Positions 36,311 to 44,809 of a stretch of DNA of 64,000 nt are shown here, piece after piece. A program made the translations under genes and the position numbers. The notes under the pieces are model-generated. The model searched no databases. It was not told the origin of the DNA and saw only the letters and a program-made list of their open reading frames with translations. This DNA is from Halomarina halobia. Its GTDB lineage: Archaea; Halobacteriota; Halobacteria; Halobacteriales; Haloarculaceae. Numbering within the stretch: position 1 is the stretch's first letter; every line of letters begins with the position of its first letter. The DNA is taken from NCBI RefSeq assembly GCF_029338575.1, contig NZ_CP119994.1, forward strand, positions 62,001 through 126,000, read 5' to 3'.

Positions 36311-37264
36311 ATGACGGAACAAGCTACTAACGCGGAAGGAACGACGGCCGTGGCCGCAGCGGCGACCGTGCCGTTCGTGTCCGTCATCGTTCCGGTCTAC
36401 AACGACCCCGAGGGACTTCGCACGACCCTCGATACGCTCATCGATCAGACCTACCCCGAGGAGCACTACGAGATACTGGTCGTCGACAACCGATCGAACG
36501 ACGGGACGCGGGCAGTCGCACAGGAGTACGCGGAGGCGTACGAGCGCGTGACGGCGCTCGACGAGCGTCGCCGGCAGAGTTCGTACGCGGCGCGAACGCG
36601 GGCGTTACACTGCGCCACGGGCGACGTCATGGCGTTCATCGACGCCGACATGACCGTCGACCCCGACTGGCTCGAACGCGTCGTCGAGACGATGGACGAG
36701 GAGGAGATCGACTACCTGGCGTGCAACGTCAAGCTGTACTCCGTCGGGGAGGAGTCGCTCGCGGCGAAGTTCAACCGCCTGAGCGGCTTTCCCATCGAGG
36801 ACTACGTCTCCGAGTTCCACTACGCGCCGACGTGCTGTCTGGCCGTCCGCCGGGAGGTCGTGGAGGACGTGGGCCCGTTCGACGTCCGCTTCACGTCGAG
36901 CGGCGACCGCGAGTTCGGCCACCGCGTCTATCGGGCGGGGTGGACGCTCGGCTACGCCGCCGACGTTCACATGTACCACCCGACGCGGACGACGCTGAAG
37001 GCGCTCGTCAAGAAGTCCATCCGCATCGGCCGGGGTAAGAACCAGCTCAGGCGCATCTACCCCGAGCGCTACGGCAGCTCCGCGCGGCTCATCTTCAACC
37101 CCGCGATCTACGTACCGGCGACGCCGGGGCAGGTCCGCGCCGCGCTACGTAACTGGGACGACCTTCCCCTCTCGGAGAAACTCCTGTTCTATGCGCTCAC
37201 TTACCTGCTCAAACTGACCAACGCGTACGGCGCTGTTCGCGACGCTATCGAGCATCGCGGGTAG
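36311..37264 (+). CDS. GT2 family glycosyltransferase
   Basis: 317 aa. FVSVIVPVYNDPEGLRTTLD (residues 22-41), VVDNRSNDGT, the DxD-like AFIDADMTVDPDWLERVV (about 114-131), CCLAVRREVVEDVGPFD, and SSGDREFGHRVYRAG in place of the usual ED-x-E motif. C-terminal hydrophobic stretch near 285-310. A typical polysaccharide GT-A transferase. The ATG is preceded by a stretch with GGATAAATAGGG some 70 nt upstream and no leader ORF. Confidence 0.92.
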   Translation: MTEQATNAEGTTAVAAAATVPFVSVIVPVYNDPEGLRTTLDTLIDQTYPEEHYEILVVDNRSNDGTRAVAQEYAEAYERVTALDERRRQSSYAARTRALHCATGDVMAFIDADMTVDPDWLERVVETMDEEEIDYLACNVKLYSVGEESLAAKFNRLSGFPIEDYVSEFHYAPTCCLAVRREVVEDVGPFDVRFTSSGDREFGHRVYRAGWTLGYAADVHMYHPTRTTLKALVKKSIRIGRGKNQLRRIYPERYGSSARLIFNPAIYVPATPGQVRAALRNWDDLPLSEKLLFYALTYLLKLTNAYGAVRDAIEHRG

Positions 37265-37270
37265 CGAGTG

Positions 37271-37282
37271 TATAACAAGATG
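37271..37282 (+). promoter_or_regulatory. TAACAA-type element upstream of the oxidoreductase leader ORF
   Basis: TATAACAAGATG, 33 nt from the T of TAACAA to ATG 37306. Confidence 0.48.
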
Positions 37283-37305
37283 TGACAGCGGCCGTTGTTC
37301 CGGTA

Positions 37306-37374
37306 ATGACTACGAGGACGCCGTCGAGTAGCATCGGCAGAGGACCGCTCAGGGGGGCCGTCGATGCCGCGTGA
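37306..37374 (+). CDS. Short leader ORF overlapping the Gfo/Idh/MocA gene
   Basis: 22 codons (MTTRTPSSSIGRGPLRGAV...). The TGA lies 11 nt inside the oxidoreductase gene. It begins 33 nt after the TAACAA element. No domain. Confidence 0.42.
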   Translation: MTTRTPSSSIGRGPLRGAVDAA

Positions 37375-38422
37375 GCTGGCCGTCGGACTGCTCGGCGTCG
37401 GTCACATCGGGACCGTCCACCTCCAGACGGCGAGCACGCTGGAGGGAGTCACCGTCGCCGCGGCCGCGGACGCGGTCGAGGGTAACCGGGAGCGCGCGAA
37501 GCGCCTCGGCGTCCGCCGCACCTACGACGACTACGCCGACCTCCTGGCGTCCGAGTCGCTCGACGCGGTCGTGGTGGCCCTCCCGCCGTTTCTCCACGCC
37601 GACGCCGCGGTCGCGGCCGCCGAGGCGGGCTGTGACGTCTTCGTCGAGAAGCCGTTCGCGCGCACCCCCGAGGAGGGGCGACGGATGCTCGACGCCGCGG
37701 ACGCCGCGGGCGTCTCGGTCGGCGTCGATCACACTATCCGCTATCAGCCCGAGATGCGACGGCTGAAGGAACTGCTCGACGAGGGGCGTCTCGGCCACGT
37801 CCCCATCGCGTCCATCTCGCGCATCAACAACGGACCGTTCGACGCGCCGCCGGCCCGATCGAAGGTGCCGACCTGGCAGCTCGATCCCGAGGCGACCGGC
37901 GGTGGGGCGCTGATGGACCTCGGCATCCACTTGCTCGACGTGCTGGAGTGGTTCTTCGGCGACCTCACCGTCGAACACGCCGTCACCGACCGCCAGCTGA
38001 ACCTCCCCTACGAGGACGCCGCCACGGTGGTCGTCAGGGGCGAGCGCGGAACGACGGCGACGCTCACCTGCGGGTTCTTCCAGTGGGAGACGCCGCCGGA
38101 CGTGACGAGCTACCTCCGCCTCGACGGCATCGCCGACTCGGTCGTGAGCACCGACTATGTCCCGCGACGCTTCACCACCTACGCCGCCCGCTCGGCGCTC
38201 GAGAACCTCGGCCGCCGCCTGCGCGGCGACGAGCCGGAGTACTTCAAGCCCACGTACTACTACCAGGCCCACTACTGGGCGCTGCGGGACTTCCTCGACG
38301 CCGTGCGCGACGGCGAGTCGCCGCCGGTCGGCGGCGAGACGGGCCTGCGGATGGTCGAACACGTCAGGGAAGCCTACCGCATCGCGGACGCCGACGCGGC
38401 GCTCGTGGAGGTGACGGAGTGA
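37364..38422 (+). CDS. Gfo/Idh/MocA family oxidoreductase
   Basis: 352 aa. Rossmann motif VGLLGVGHIGTVHLQTA (residues 6-22), the conserved EKPFARTPEEG (about 97-107; the Lys is catalytic in the family), then a substrate domain with GVDHTIRYQPEMRRLKEL, GGGALMDLGIHLLDVLEWF and YYQAHYWALRDFLDAV. NAD(P)-dependent oxidation or reduction of a nucleotide sugar is likely. First of a three-gene run with DUF362 and an SDR epimerase; GTGA overlap with DUF362. Confidence 0.92.
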   Translation: MPRELAVGLLGVGHIGTVHLQTASTLEGVTVAAAADAVEGNRERAKRLGVRRTYDDYADLLASESLDAVVVALPPFLHADAAVAAAEAGCDVFVEKPFARTPEEGRRMLDAADAAGVSVGVDHTIRYQPEMRRLKELLDEGRLGHVPIASISRINNGPFDAPPARSKVPTWQLDPEATGGGALMDLGIHLLDVLEWFFGDLTVEHAVTDRQLNLPYEDAATVVVRGERGTTATLTCGFFQWETPPDVTSYLRLDGIADSVVSTDYVPRRFTTYAARSALENLGRRLRGDEPEYFKPTYYYQAHYWALRDFLDAVRDGESPPVGGETGLRMVEHVREAYRIADADAALVEVTE

Positions 38423-39297
38423 CCCCCCGCGTCTCCGGTCGCCGGGTCGACGGGACGGCGGCGTCGCTCGCCGGGGCCGTCATGGACCTCCTCGACGACG
38501 CGCCGCCCGCCGGACGCGCGCTCGTCGTGCCGGACGTGCACTACCCCTTCCACCCCAGCACTGGCCTCGTCACTGATCCGGGCGTGGTCGGCGTCCTGAT
38601 CGAGTTCCTCCAGGGACGCGGCACGGAGGTTCTGCTCTGTTACCCCGACTCCCCGTGGGTCGCGGGCGATCGCTGCGCCGCGTTCCTCGGCTACGACGAG
38701 GTCGTAGACCGCCTCGGCGTGGACGTGCTCGACCTCGACGCCGCCGGGTCGGTCGAGCGGACCGTCACCATCGGCGACAGCCGCCGTCGGGTGACGGTCC
38801 CCGAGCCGCTCGACTCGGAGACGCTCGTGACCGTCCCGACGCTCCGCACCGACCCCGACCACGGCTTCGTCGCCGGGATGGCCGCGACCGCCCTCGGCGC
38901 GCTCGGCGCCGACGCGGCCGACGCGACCGCCGAGGACGTCGTCGCCGCGGCCGCGGTGTGCGATCCGGCGGCCGTCCTCCTCGACGGCACGTACACCTAC
39001 ACCGGCGCGCCCCACCGGTCGGGGTTCCTCCTCGCGAGTTCGGACGCGCCGACGCTCGACGCGGCCGCCGCTCGGCTCGTGAACGAGGACCCCGAGGAGG
39101 TGCCCTACCTCGCGCCCCACGGCGTCCGGACGCCACCCGTCGCCGGCCTCGACCTCGACGAGATCGCGGACCGCCTCCCGAACGAGCGCGAGGAGACGGG
39201 GGAGACCTCCCCCGTCATGCAGACGGGGTACCGGCTCTACTCCCGCGTCACCGGCGACCTGCTCCCGCCGCAGTTCATGGGGGACCCGGATGCCTGA
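38419..39297 (+). CDS. DUF362 domain-containing protein
   Basis: 292 aa from the GTG in the 4-nt overlap. Central segment RALVVPDVHYPFHPSTGLVT, GVLIEFLQGRGTEVLLCYPD, LVTVPTLRTDPDHGFVAGMA matches the DUF362 layout. No CxxC ferredoxin cluster is present, so this is the domain alone. Function unknown. In haloarchaeal glycan loci it accompanies oxidoreductase and epimerase genes. It overlaps the next gene by 8 nt. Confidence 0.82.
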   Translation: MTPRVSGRRVDGTAASLAGAVMDLLDDAPPAGRALVVPDVHYPFHPSTGLVTDPGVVGVLIEFLQGRGTEVLLCYPDSPWVAGDRCAAFLGYDEVVDRLGVDVLDLDAAGSVERTVTIGDSRRRVTVPEPLDSETLVTVPTLRTDPDHGFVAGMAATALGALGADAADATAEDVVAAAAVCDPAAVLLDGTYTYTGAPHRSGFLLASSDAPTLDAAAARLVNEDPEEVPYLAPHGVRTPPVAGLDLDEIADRLPNEREETGETSPVMQTGYRLYSRVTGDLLPPQFMGDPDA

Positions 39298-40255
39298 GCG
39301 CGCGCTCGTCACCGGCGCGACCGGCTTCCTCGGCTCGCACCTCTGTGCGGCACTCGCGGCGGGGGACTGGGAGGTCACCGGGACGCGCCGGCCGACCTCC
39401 GACGCCACCGCCCTCGCGGACGTGGACATGGCGTGGGCCACGATGGACGTGCTCGACCCCGCCGCCGTCAGCGCGGCCGTCGAGGGCCACGACTACGTCT
39501 TCCACCTTGCCGGCATCGGCCTGCAGGCCGGCGACGCGGAGACGGTAGAGCGGGTGAACCGCGACGGGACGGAACACGTCCTCGACGCCGCGCGGGAGCA
39601 CGGCGTCGAGCGCGTCCTGTTCACGAGCACGGCGGGGACCCGTCGGGCGCGGGGGACCGCGACCGAGGACGACGTCGCGGAGCCGATCGGCGCGTACCAG
39701 CGCGGGAAGGCCGCCGCAGAGACGCTGTGCGACGAGTACGGCGAGGCGGGCCTCGACGTGGTCACCGTCCACCCCACGTCGATCTTCGGGCCGCGCGACC
39801 CGGACTTCACGGGGCGCATGTTCGCGCTCGTGAACAACCCGCTCGCCGTGGTGCATCCCCCCGGCGGGGCGAGCTTCGTCGGCGTCGGCGACGTCGTCGA
39901 CGGGATCGTCGCCGCCGCGGAGCGGGGCGAGGCGGACGAGCACTACGTCCTCGGCGGCGAGAACCTCACCTACGCCGAGGCGCTGACCGTCATCGCCGCG
40001 CTGACTGGGGGTCAGAAACCGGCGGTGGAACTCCCCCCGACGCTCGTCCACGCCGCCGGGCCGGTCGTCGGCCGGGTGAACGACCTCCTCGGGACGCGGA
40101 TGTTCCCCTTCGACGGGGAGATGGCGCGGCTCTCGACGAAGCGACTCTTCTACAGCAGTCGGAAGGCGGAGGCGGAACTTGGCTACGCGTACCGGCCGCT
40201 CAGGGAGGTAGTTCCCGACGCGTGGGCGTGGTATCGGAACGCCGAGGGACGATAA
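39290..40255 (+). CDS. NAD-dependent epimerase/dehydratase (extended SDR)
   Basis: 321 aa. GATGFLGSHLCAAL (residues 8-21) binds NAD(P). FTSTAGTRRARG carries the Ser/Thr and YQRGKAAAETLCDEY the Tyr/Lys pair (about 141/145). HPTSIFGPRDPDF and GVGDVVDGIVAAAERG are further SDR features. It lacks strong marks of GalE, closer to dihydroflavonol-reductase-like or UDP-sugar epimerase types. Probably completes nucleotide-sugar modification with the two upstream genes. Confidence 0.9.
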   Translation: MPERALVTGATGFLGSHLCAALAAGDWEVTGTRRPTSDATALADVDMAWATMDVLDPAAVSAAVEGHDYVFHLAGIGLQAGDAETVERVNRDGTEHVLDAAREHGVERVLFTSTAGTRRARGTATEDDVAEPIGAYQRGKAAAETLCDEYGEAGLDVVTVHPTSIFGPRDPDFTGRMFALVNNPLAVVHPPGGASFVGVGDVVDGIVAAAERGEADEHYVLGGENLTYAEALTVIAALTGGQKPAVELPPTLVHAAGPVVGRVNDLLGTRMFPFDGEMARLSTKRLFYSSRKAEAELGYAYRPLREVVPDAWAWYRNAEGR

Positions 40256-40482
40256 CCGGCTGGCACACGATTCGCCGGTTCGTGTCGGGCGTCGAGTAGC
40301 TTCCCTGGCCCGCAGCACGATTGTTGGCACACGAACTGGCACGCGAACCGGGGAAGCCATCTGAAAATTCAGCACCACGTATAATAAACCTTCGGCAGCG
40401 GCGTCGCCGCCGGTACGCCGTCGTCGACCGATCTCGGCACCCGCCGCGATCGGTCGTCCGGCGTACTGGTACGTTTTCTGAT

Positions 40483-40740
40483 CTATCCGTCTTCGGACGT
40501 GTCGTCCTCGTCGGCGAACGTCGCCGGATCGGGGAGCGCCTCGACGCCCTCGTGGAGGCCGAGGTAGCGCGCGTCCGCGACGGTCCGCTCGAACGCCTCC
40601 ACGCTATCGTACTCGCGGAGCGTGAGGACGTGGCCGTCCTCGACGAGGTAGACGATCTCCACGCAGTCCGGGTGCCGATAGTGGTCGGCCCTGCGCGGGT
40701 CTTCGGGCGGATCCGGTATGTGTGGGTCGGGGTTCGTCAT
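40483..40740 (-). CDS. Small acidic haloarchaeal protein
   Basis: 85 aa. Pro/Asp-rich N-terminus, then a compact core HPDCVEIVYLVEDGHVLTLR followed by EYDSVEAFERTVADARYLGL with a beta-beta-alpha feel, and an acidic tail. Family not recognised. It overlaps the upstream regulator by 4 nt (ATGA), so the two are co-transcribed and may function together. Confidence 0.7.
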   Translation of the reverse strand: MTNPDPHIPDPPEDPRRADHYRHPDCVEIVYLVEDGHVLTLREYDSVEAFERTVADARYLGLHEGVEALPDPATFADEDDTSEDG

Positions 40741-41249
40741 AGAGCGTCGTTCAGCGTTCCCTGATTCGAATCGTCGTCGTCGCGCTCCGCTTCTGCGCGC
40801 TTGTTCAGCTCGGCCCAGACGGTGAGAAACTCACTGAAGAGGTGTTCGGGGAGCTTCAACTGGATGTCGACGACCCGCGTTCCGTCCTCCTCGCGCTCGT
40901 CGGGGTCGAACACCGTGAACGTCGGCAGCGGTCCCCCCGACTCGGTCGCGTCGTCGATCTGGACGGTGATCCCCTCCTCGTCGAGCACGATCTCGACGTG
41001 CTGGATGGCCGTGCGGTACTCCTTTCCCCCCGAGACGGCGTTGCCCCCGATCCGGGGGCGCTCCTCCAGCAGTCCGGAGTCGATGAGGTGGTTCAATCGA
41101 CGGTAGATCGTCGCCTCGGAGACGTCACACAGTTCGGCGAGCTCGCCGACGCTCCGGGTATCGTTCGCGCAGGCGGCGAGGACCGCCCGCGAGACGTCGT
41201 CGCCGAGGTGGTCGAGCAGTTCCGAGAGCTGGGGCTCCGGGTCGGACAT
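40737..41249 (-). CDS. Winged-helix transcriptional regulator
   Basis: 170 aa from MSDPEPQLSEL. HTH: SRAVLAACANDTRSVGELAE, LCDVSEATIYRRLNHLIDSG, LLEER (about residues 17-60), then a beta-rich C-terminal part and an amphipathic helix (SEFLTVWAELNKRAEAE). It resembles ArsR/IclR-type haloarchaeal regulators. The longer upstream frame (to 41297) is Gly/Ala-rich and rejected. A leader ORF (41251-41334) ends one base before the start, under a TAATAG element. Confidence 0.85.
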   Translation of the reverse strand: MSDPEPQLSELLDHLGDDVSRAVLAACANDTRSVGELAELCDVSEATIYRRLNHLIDSGLLEERPRIGGNAVSGGKEYRTAIQHVEIVLDEEGITVQIDDATESGGPLPTFTVFDPDEREEDGTRVVDIQLKLPEHLFSEFLTVWAELNKRAEAERDDDDSNQGTLNDAL

Positions 41250-41250
41250 C

Positions 41251-41334
41251 TCACGGCACCCCCCGGCAGCGCCGGCCGCCCCGCTGGGTGCGACCACTCG
41301 CCGCGGGGACCTCCGTCGGTGAACGCCTACTCAT
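41251..41334 (-). CDS. Short leader ORF ending one base before the winged-helix regulator
   Basis: 27 codons, Arg-rich (MSRRSPTEVPAASGRTQ...). TGA, one base, then the main ATG. Its ATG lies 34 nt after a CACTAATAGCT element (T at 41368), a TATA-like variant of the TAACAA pattern. No domain. Confidence 0.38.
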   Translation of the reverse strand: MSRRSPTEVPAASGRTQRGGRRCRGVP

Positions 41335-41478
41335 ACCCGTGTTCGGCTATCATTTCCCTGAGCTATTAGTGTAGCGCCTGGTCTTCCTCACACGGTCGGT
41401 CACGGCGGCTGCTTGTTAAGCGCGGCGGGCCGACGATCCCCGTCCGGACGGGCGTTTCTCGCGTCGGCACGGACGGTG

Positions 41479-43294
41479 TCACTCGACGGTGACGCTCTTG
41501 GCGAGGTTGCGCGGCTTGTCGATGGGCCGGCCGAGGAGGTCCGCGGCGTAGTACGAGACGAGCTGCAGTTGGACGTTGGCGAGGATGCCCGCGGCCTCCG
41601 GTTCCGTCTCCGGGATCTCGATGACGTAGTCGGCGAACGAGGCGGCGGACGCGTGGCGCGGCGTGGTGACGACGATCACCGGCGCGCCGCGCGCCTGCAC
41701 CTCCTTCAGGTTGTTCAGCGTCTTCGTCTCGTCCTTCCCGGTGAGGACGCCGAACAGCGGCGTCTCCGGCGTGACCAGCGCGAGGGGGCCGTGTTTCAGT
41801 TCGGAGGCGGCGAAGCCCTCGGCGTGTTCGTAGCTGATCTCCTTCATCTTCAGCGCCCCCTCCAGCGCGACGGCGTACGCCGGACCGCGCCCGATGAAGA
41901 AGTACGCGTCGCAGCCGTAGAGCGCCTCCGCGACCTCGCGGGCCGTCCCGTCGTCGAGCACCTGCTGGACGTCGCCCGGCAGCTCGGAGAGCGCCGCCAG
42001 CAGGTCGCGAGCGCCGGCGCTCGCGACGCCCGTCACGTCGCCCGCGATGCGCTCGCCAAGCAGCGTCAGCGCCGCGACCTGCGAGGTGAACGTCTTGGTG
42101 GCGGCGACGCCGATCTCCGGCCCCGCGCGGATGAACAGCTCGTCGTCGCACTCGCGGGTGACGCTCGACCCGACGACGTTCGTGACCGCGAGCGTCCGCG
42201 CGCCCGCGCTCCGGGCGCGGCGGACGGCGTTGAGCGTGTCGGCCGTCTCGCCGCTCTGCGTGACGGCGACGACCAGCGTCCGACCGTCCGCGGGCGGCGG
42301 ACAGTCGGCGTACTCCCCCGCCATGTAGGCGTGCGCGGGGATGCCGTGCGCGGTGAGCATCGACGCGGCGTACATCCCGGCGTGGTGGGAGGTGCCCATC
42401 GCGACGAACTGCACCTGCTCGACGTCCTCGAAGGTGCCGGGCGGGAACTCGGGGAGGTCGACCTTCCCCGCGAGCGCGTCGACGCGGCCGTGGAGGGTCT
42501 GACGGAGCGACTCGGGTTGCTCGTTGATCTCCTTCAGCATGTAGTGGGGGTAGCCGGACTTACCCGCCGCCTCCGGCTCCCAGTCGACGGTCTCGACCGG
42601 CCGGTTCACCGGGATCCCGTTGGGATCGGTGATCTCGTACCCCCGGACGGACGACGACGACGTCCGTGTCCTCGAGGTAGACGACCTCGTCCGTGTACTC
42701 GCGGAAGGCGGGGACGTCGCTCGCGAGGAAGTACCGCCCGTCGGCCCGTCCCAGCACGAGCGGCGATCCGTTGCGGGTCGCGTAGACGACGTCCTCGCCG
42801 TCGATGAGGCAGGCGACGGCGTAGCTCCCGTCGAGGCGGGCGATGGCCGCCCGGAAGGCGTCGGCCGGCGACTTCCCCGTCTCCAGTTCGGACTCGATGA
42901 GGTGCGGGATGACCTCCGTGTCGGTGTCGCTCCTGAACTCGTGGCCCTCGGCGGCGAGGTCGGTCCGGAGCCCGTCGTAGTTGTCGATGATCCCGTTGTG
43001 GACGACGGCGATGCGTCCCGAGCAATCCGTGTGTGGGTGGGCGTTCTCGTCGGTCGGCGGGCCGTGGGTCGACCAGCGCGTGTGTCCGATGCCGATCCCG
43101 CCGGTCGGCCGCTCGCTACCCACCGCCTCGCGGAGTCGGTCGAGTTCGCCCTCCCGCTTGATCACCTCCAGTCCGCGTCCGTTCTTGACCGCGATGCCCG
43201 CGGAGTCGTACCCCCGATACTCGAGGTTCGAGAGCCCGGTCAGGAGGCCGCCGACCGCGTCGTCGGTTCCGACGTACGCGGTGATGCCGCACAT
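41479..43294 (-). pseudogene. glmS: Second glmS copy, interrupted by a one-base frameshift
   Basis: The amidotransferase half starts MCGITAYVGTDDAVGGLL and continues to VVVVRP. The frame then breaks and resumes with ITDPNGIPVNRPVETVDWEP, giving the complete isomerase half (MGTSHHAG, TQSGETADT, SELKHGPLAL) and the terminal KSVTVE. The switch coincides with C5 on the plus strand at 42640-42644 (G5 on the coding strand); four bases would restore RPGYEITDP. The catalytic Cys2 is present. Apart from this shift the gene looks intact (about 604 codons), so it is a fresh lesion or a sequencing error. A 72-codon leader ORF ends on its ATG. Confidence 0.88.
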
Positions 43295-43512
43295 CAGCGA
43301 CTCACCCCCGGAACGTGGTGTACTGCGCCATCGACGTCTCCGTGTCGGCTACCCTGAGCGCTCATGATCAATTTTTCCAACTGTATCTTTATTAGTTTAA
43401 TCGTGCACAGATTTGTATTAAATTTCCGCAGGGTGGTCTCCGAACGGTCACCCCGGTAGGGACCAATCGTCCTCTCCAGCCACGGGATTCCCACGTATCC
43501 ACGGCGCATCAT
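43294..43512 (-). CDS. Leader ORF ending on the start of the second glmS
   Basis: 72 codons (MMRRGYVGIPWLERTIG...). Its stop shares a base with the glmS ATG (TGATG). The middle lies in the AT-rich stretch 43365-43430 and is Lys/Ile/Leu-rich, unlike its Arg-rich ends. It begins exactly 33 nt after a TAACAAAGGTCCC element. The AT-rich interior could instead be a second promoter for glmS itself. Confidence 0.42.
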   Translation of the reverse strand: MMRRGYVGIPWLERTIGPYRGDRSETTLRKFNTNLCTIKLIKIQLEKLIMSAQGSRHGDVDGAVHHVPGVSR

Positions 43513-43532
43513 CTACCGATAGCAGCCAGCCC

Positions 43533-43547
43533 GGGACCTTTGTTAAA
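43533..43547 (-). promoter_or_regulatory. TAACAA-type element upstream of the glmS-2 leader ORF
   Basis: Minus strand TTTAACAAAGGTCCC, T of TAACAA 33 nt before ATG 43512. Shares TAACAAAGGTCC with the moxR element. Confidence 0.5.
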
Positions 43548-43659
43548 AACAGGTTGTCGATGAACGGACGAAAAACCGTCCGGGTTAGGAGCGTGCTACA
43601 CCCGGTCGGTGCAGCACGCTCGAACGAGAGTACGAGCGATGGGGTCAGGAGGAGCGAAC

Positions 43660-44286
43660 TCAGGACACCGAGGGCTCGGCGTCGAGGTGCTCGAGCACCG
43701 GGGCCAGCGGCGAGTCCTCCTCGCCGTCGGCTTTCGCCCGGAACTGGTTCGCGGTGACGAACAGCAGAGCGGCCGTGCTCAGGAACGTCCACACCAGCGG
43801 TTCGATCCCACCCAGTACCGGTGCGCCCAGGGCCCCGCCGGAGACGAGCACCCCGACCGCGAGTCCGACGTACAGATTGCTCCTCGGGACCCGATCGGTA
43901 GTGTCCGTCTGCACGGTGAGATACGGGGTGAGCTGCTCTGCGACCTCCCGCAGTTCGATGGTCCCCCGATGCTTGTCGAAGTCCACGATCCCGGCGTCGT
44001 CCATCTTCGGGAGGTGACACTGGTAGAGGCCGATGTAGACGCGCTTTCGTTGCGCGGACGAGAGCGCGTTCACCTCTATTCCGTTTTCCATCGCCGCGAT
44101 GTGTTCCGCGAGCTCGCCGATGTTGGCGGAACCGTCGTGCTCCCAGAGATACTGGAGAATGTCGCGCCGACGTCGATTCTTGAGGATCTCGAACACCGTG
44201 TCGAGCGGAAGCTTTTCCGACCCGGCGTCGGCGGAGTCAGTCGGTGACGACGGTTCGTCCGGCGTCTGAAGTCGAGTTTGGCTCAT
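43660..44286 (-). CDS. DUF7344 winged-helix membrane protein (copy 2)
   Basis: 208 aa from MSQTRLQTPDEP; a GTG at 44418 would add 44 poorly conserved residues. DUF7344 core: PLDTVFEILKNRRRRDILQY, AAMENGIEVNALSSAQRKRV, YIGLYQCHLPKMDDAGIVDF (about residues 27-115), then two membrane helices (about 140-185). A membrane-tethered putative regulator, related to the proteins at 9736-10284 and 62810-63346. Confidence 0.85.
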   Translation of the reverse strand: MSQTRLQTPDEPSSPTDSADAGSEKLPLDTVFEILKNRRRRDILQYLWEHDGSANIGELAEHIAAMENGIEVNALSSAQRKRVYIGLYQCHLPKMDDAGIVDFDKHRGTIELREVAEQLTPYLTVQTDTTDRVPRSNLYVGLAVGVLVSGGALGAPVLGGIEPLVWTFLSTAALLFVTANQFRAKADGEEDSPLAPVLEHLDAEPSVS

Positions 44287-44809
44287 TTGGATACCACCTG
44301 TGGCTGGTCGCAGCGGCTGGCTGCACCTACCGGTCGTGCCGCGTACCGAAGCGGCCGCGACGAGATCGGAGTTATGTCCGCCGTACCGATTATACGAACG
44401 TCCGTGATCGGCGGACACGCGTGCATCCCCACGATGCTGCGTCAGCAGTTCCAGTGTAATCTATGAATAGCTTAATAAGTAACTGATTTATGCAGGGGCT
44501 GCAAAACCCCCCGCCCGTTTTGCAGAATGTGCGAAAACTGATACGGGCATCTAGAGGTTCGTTCCGATCGATTGCAGGTTACTTTCTTGCCCAGATGATT
44601 GAATTATACGCTCGTGAGCGGCTGGCGGCCGTCATGCGGTCGTCAGACGTTATATGGGGGTGCGTCGTCTCCGGTCGATCAGGGCGGCTCCGCCGGGTGC
44701 CGATGTCCGGTTAGCGGACGATTTTTCGCGGGTTATCGACCTCGAACGGTTTCTCGGGGTTCTCAGGGGCGAATTTCTCGCCGTCGAGGAGTGCCCAGTG
44801 GTAACGCGG
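44287..44809. other. Intergenic region with an inverted repeat
   Basis: About 520 bases with no supported gene. It includes an AT-rich patch (about 44460-44495) that may hold the promoter of the DUF7344 gene, and the inverted repeat at 44499-44525. Short open frames are not protein-like. Confidence 0.45.
44499..44525. repeat. Perfect 9-bp inverted repeat with GC-rich loop
   Basis: CTGCAAAAC, nine bases (CCCCCGCCC), then GTTTTGCAG. The arms are AT-rich compared with the surroundings. It could be an operator, a terminator for the epimerase transcript coming from the right, or the trace of a mobile element; none is proven. Confidence 0.7.
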
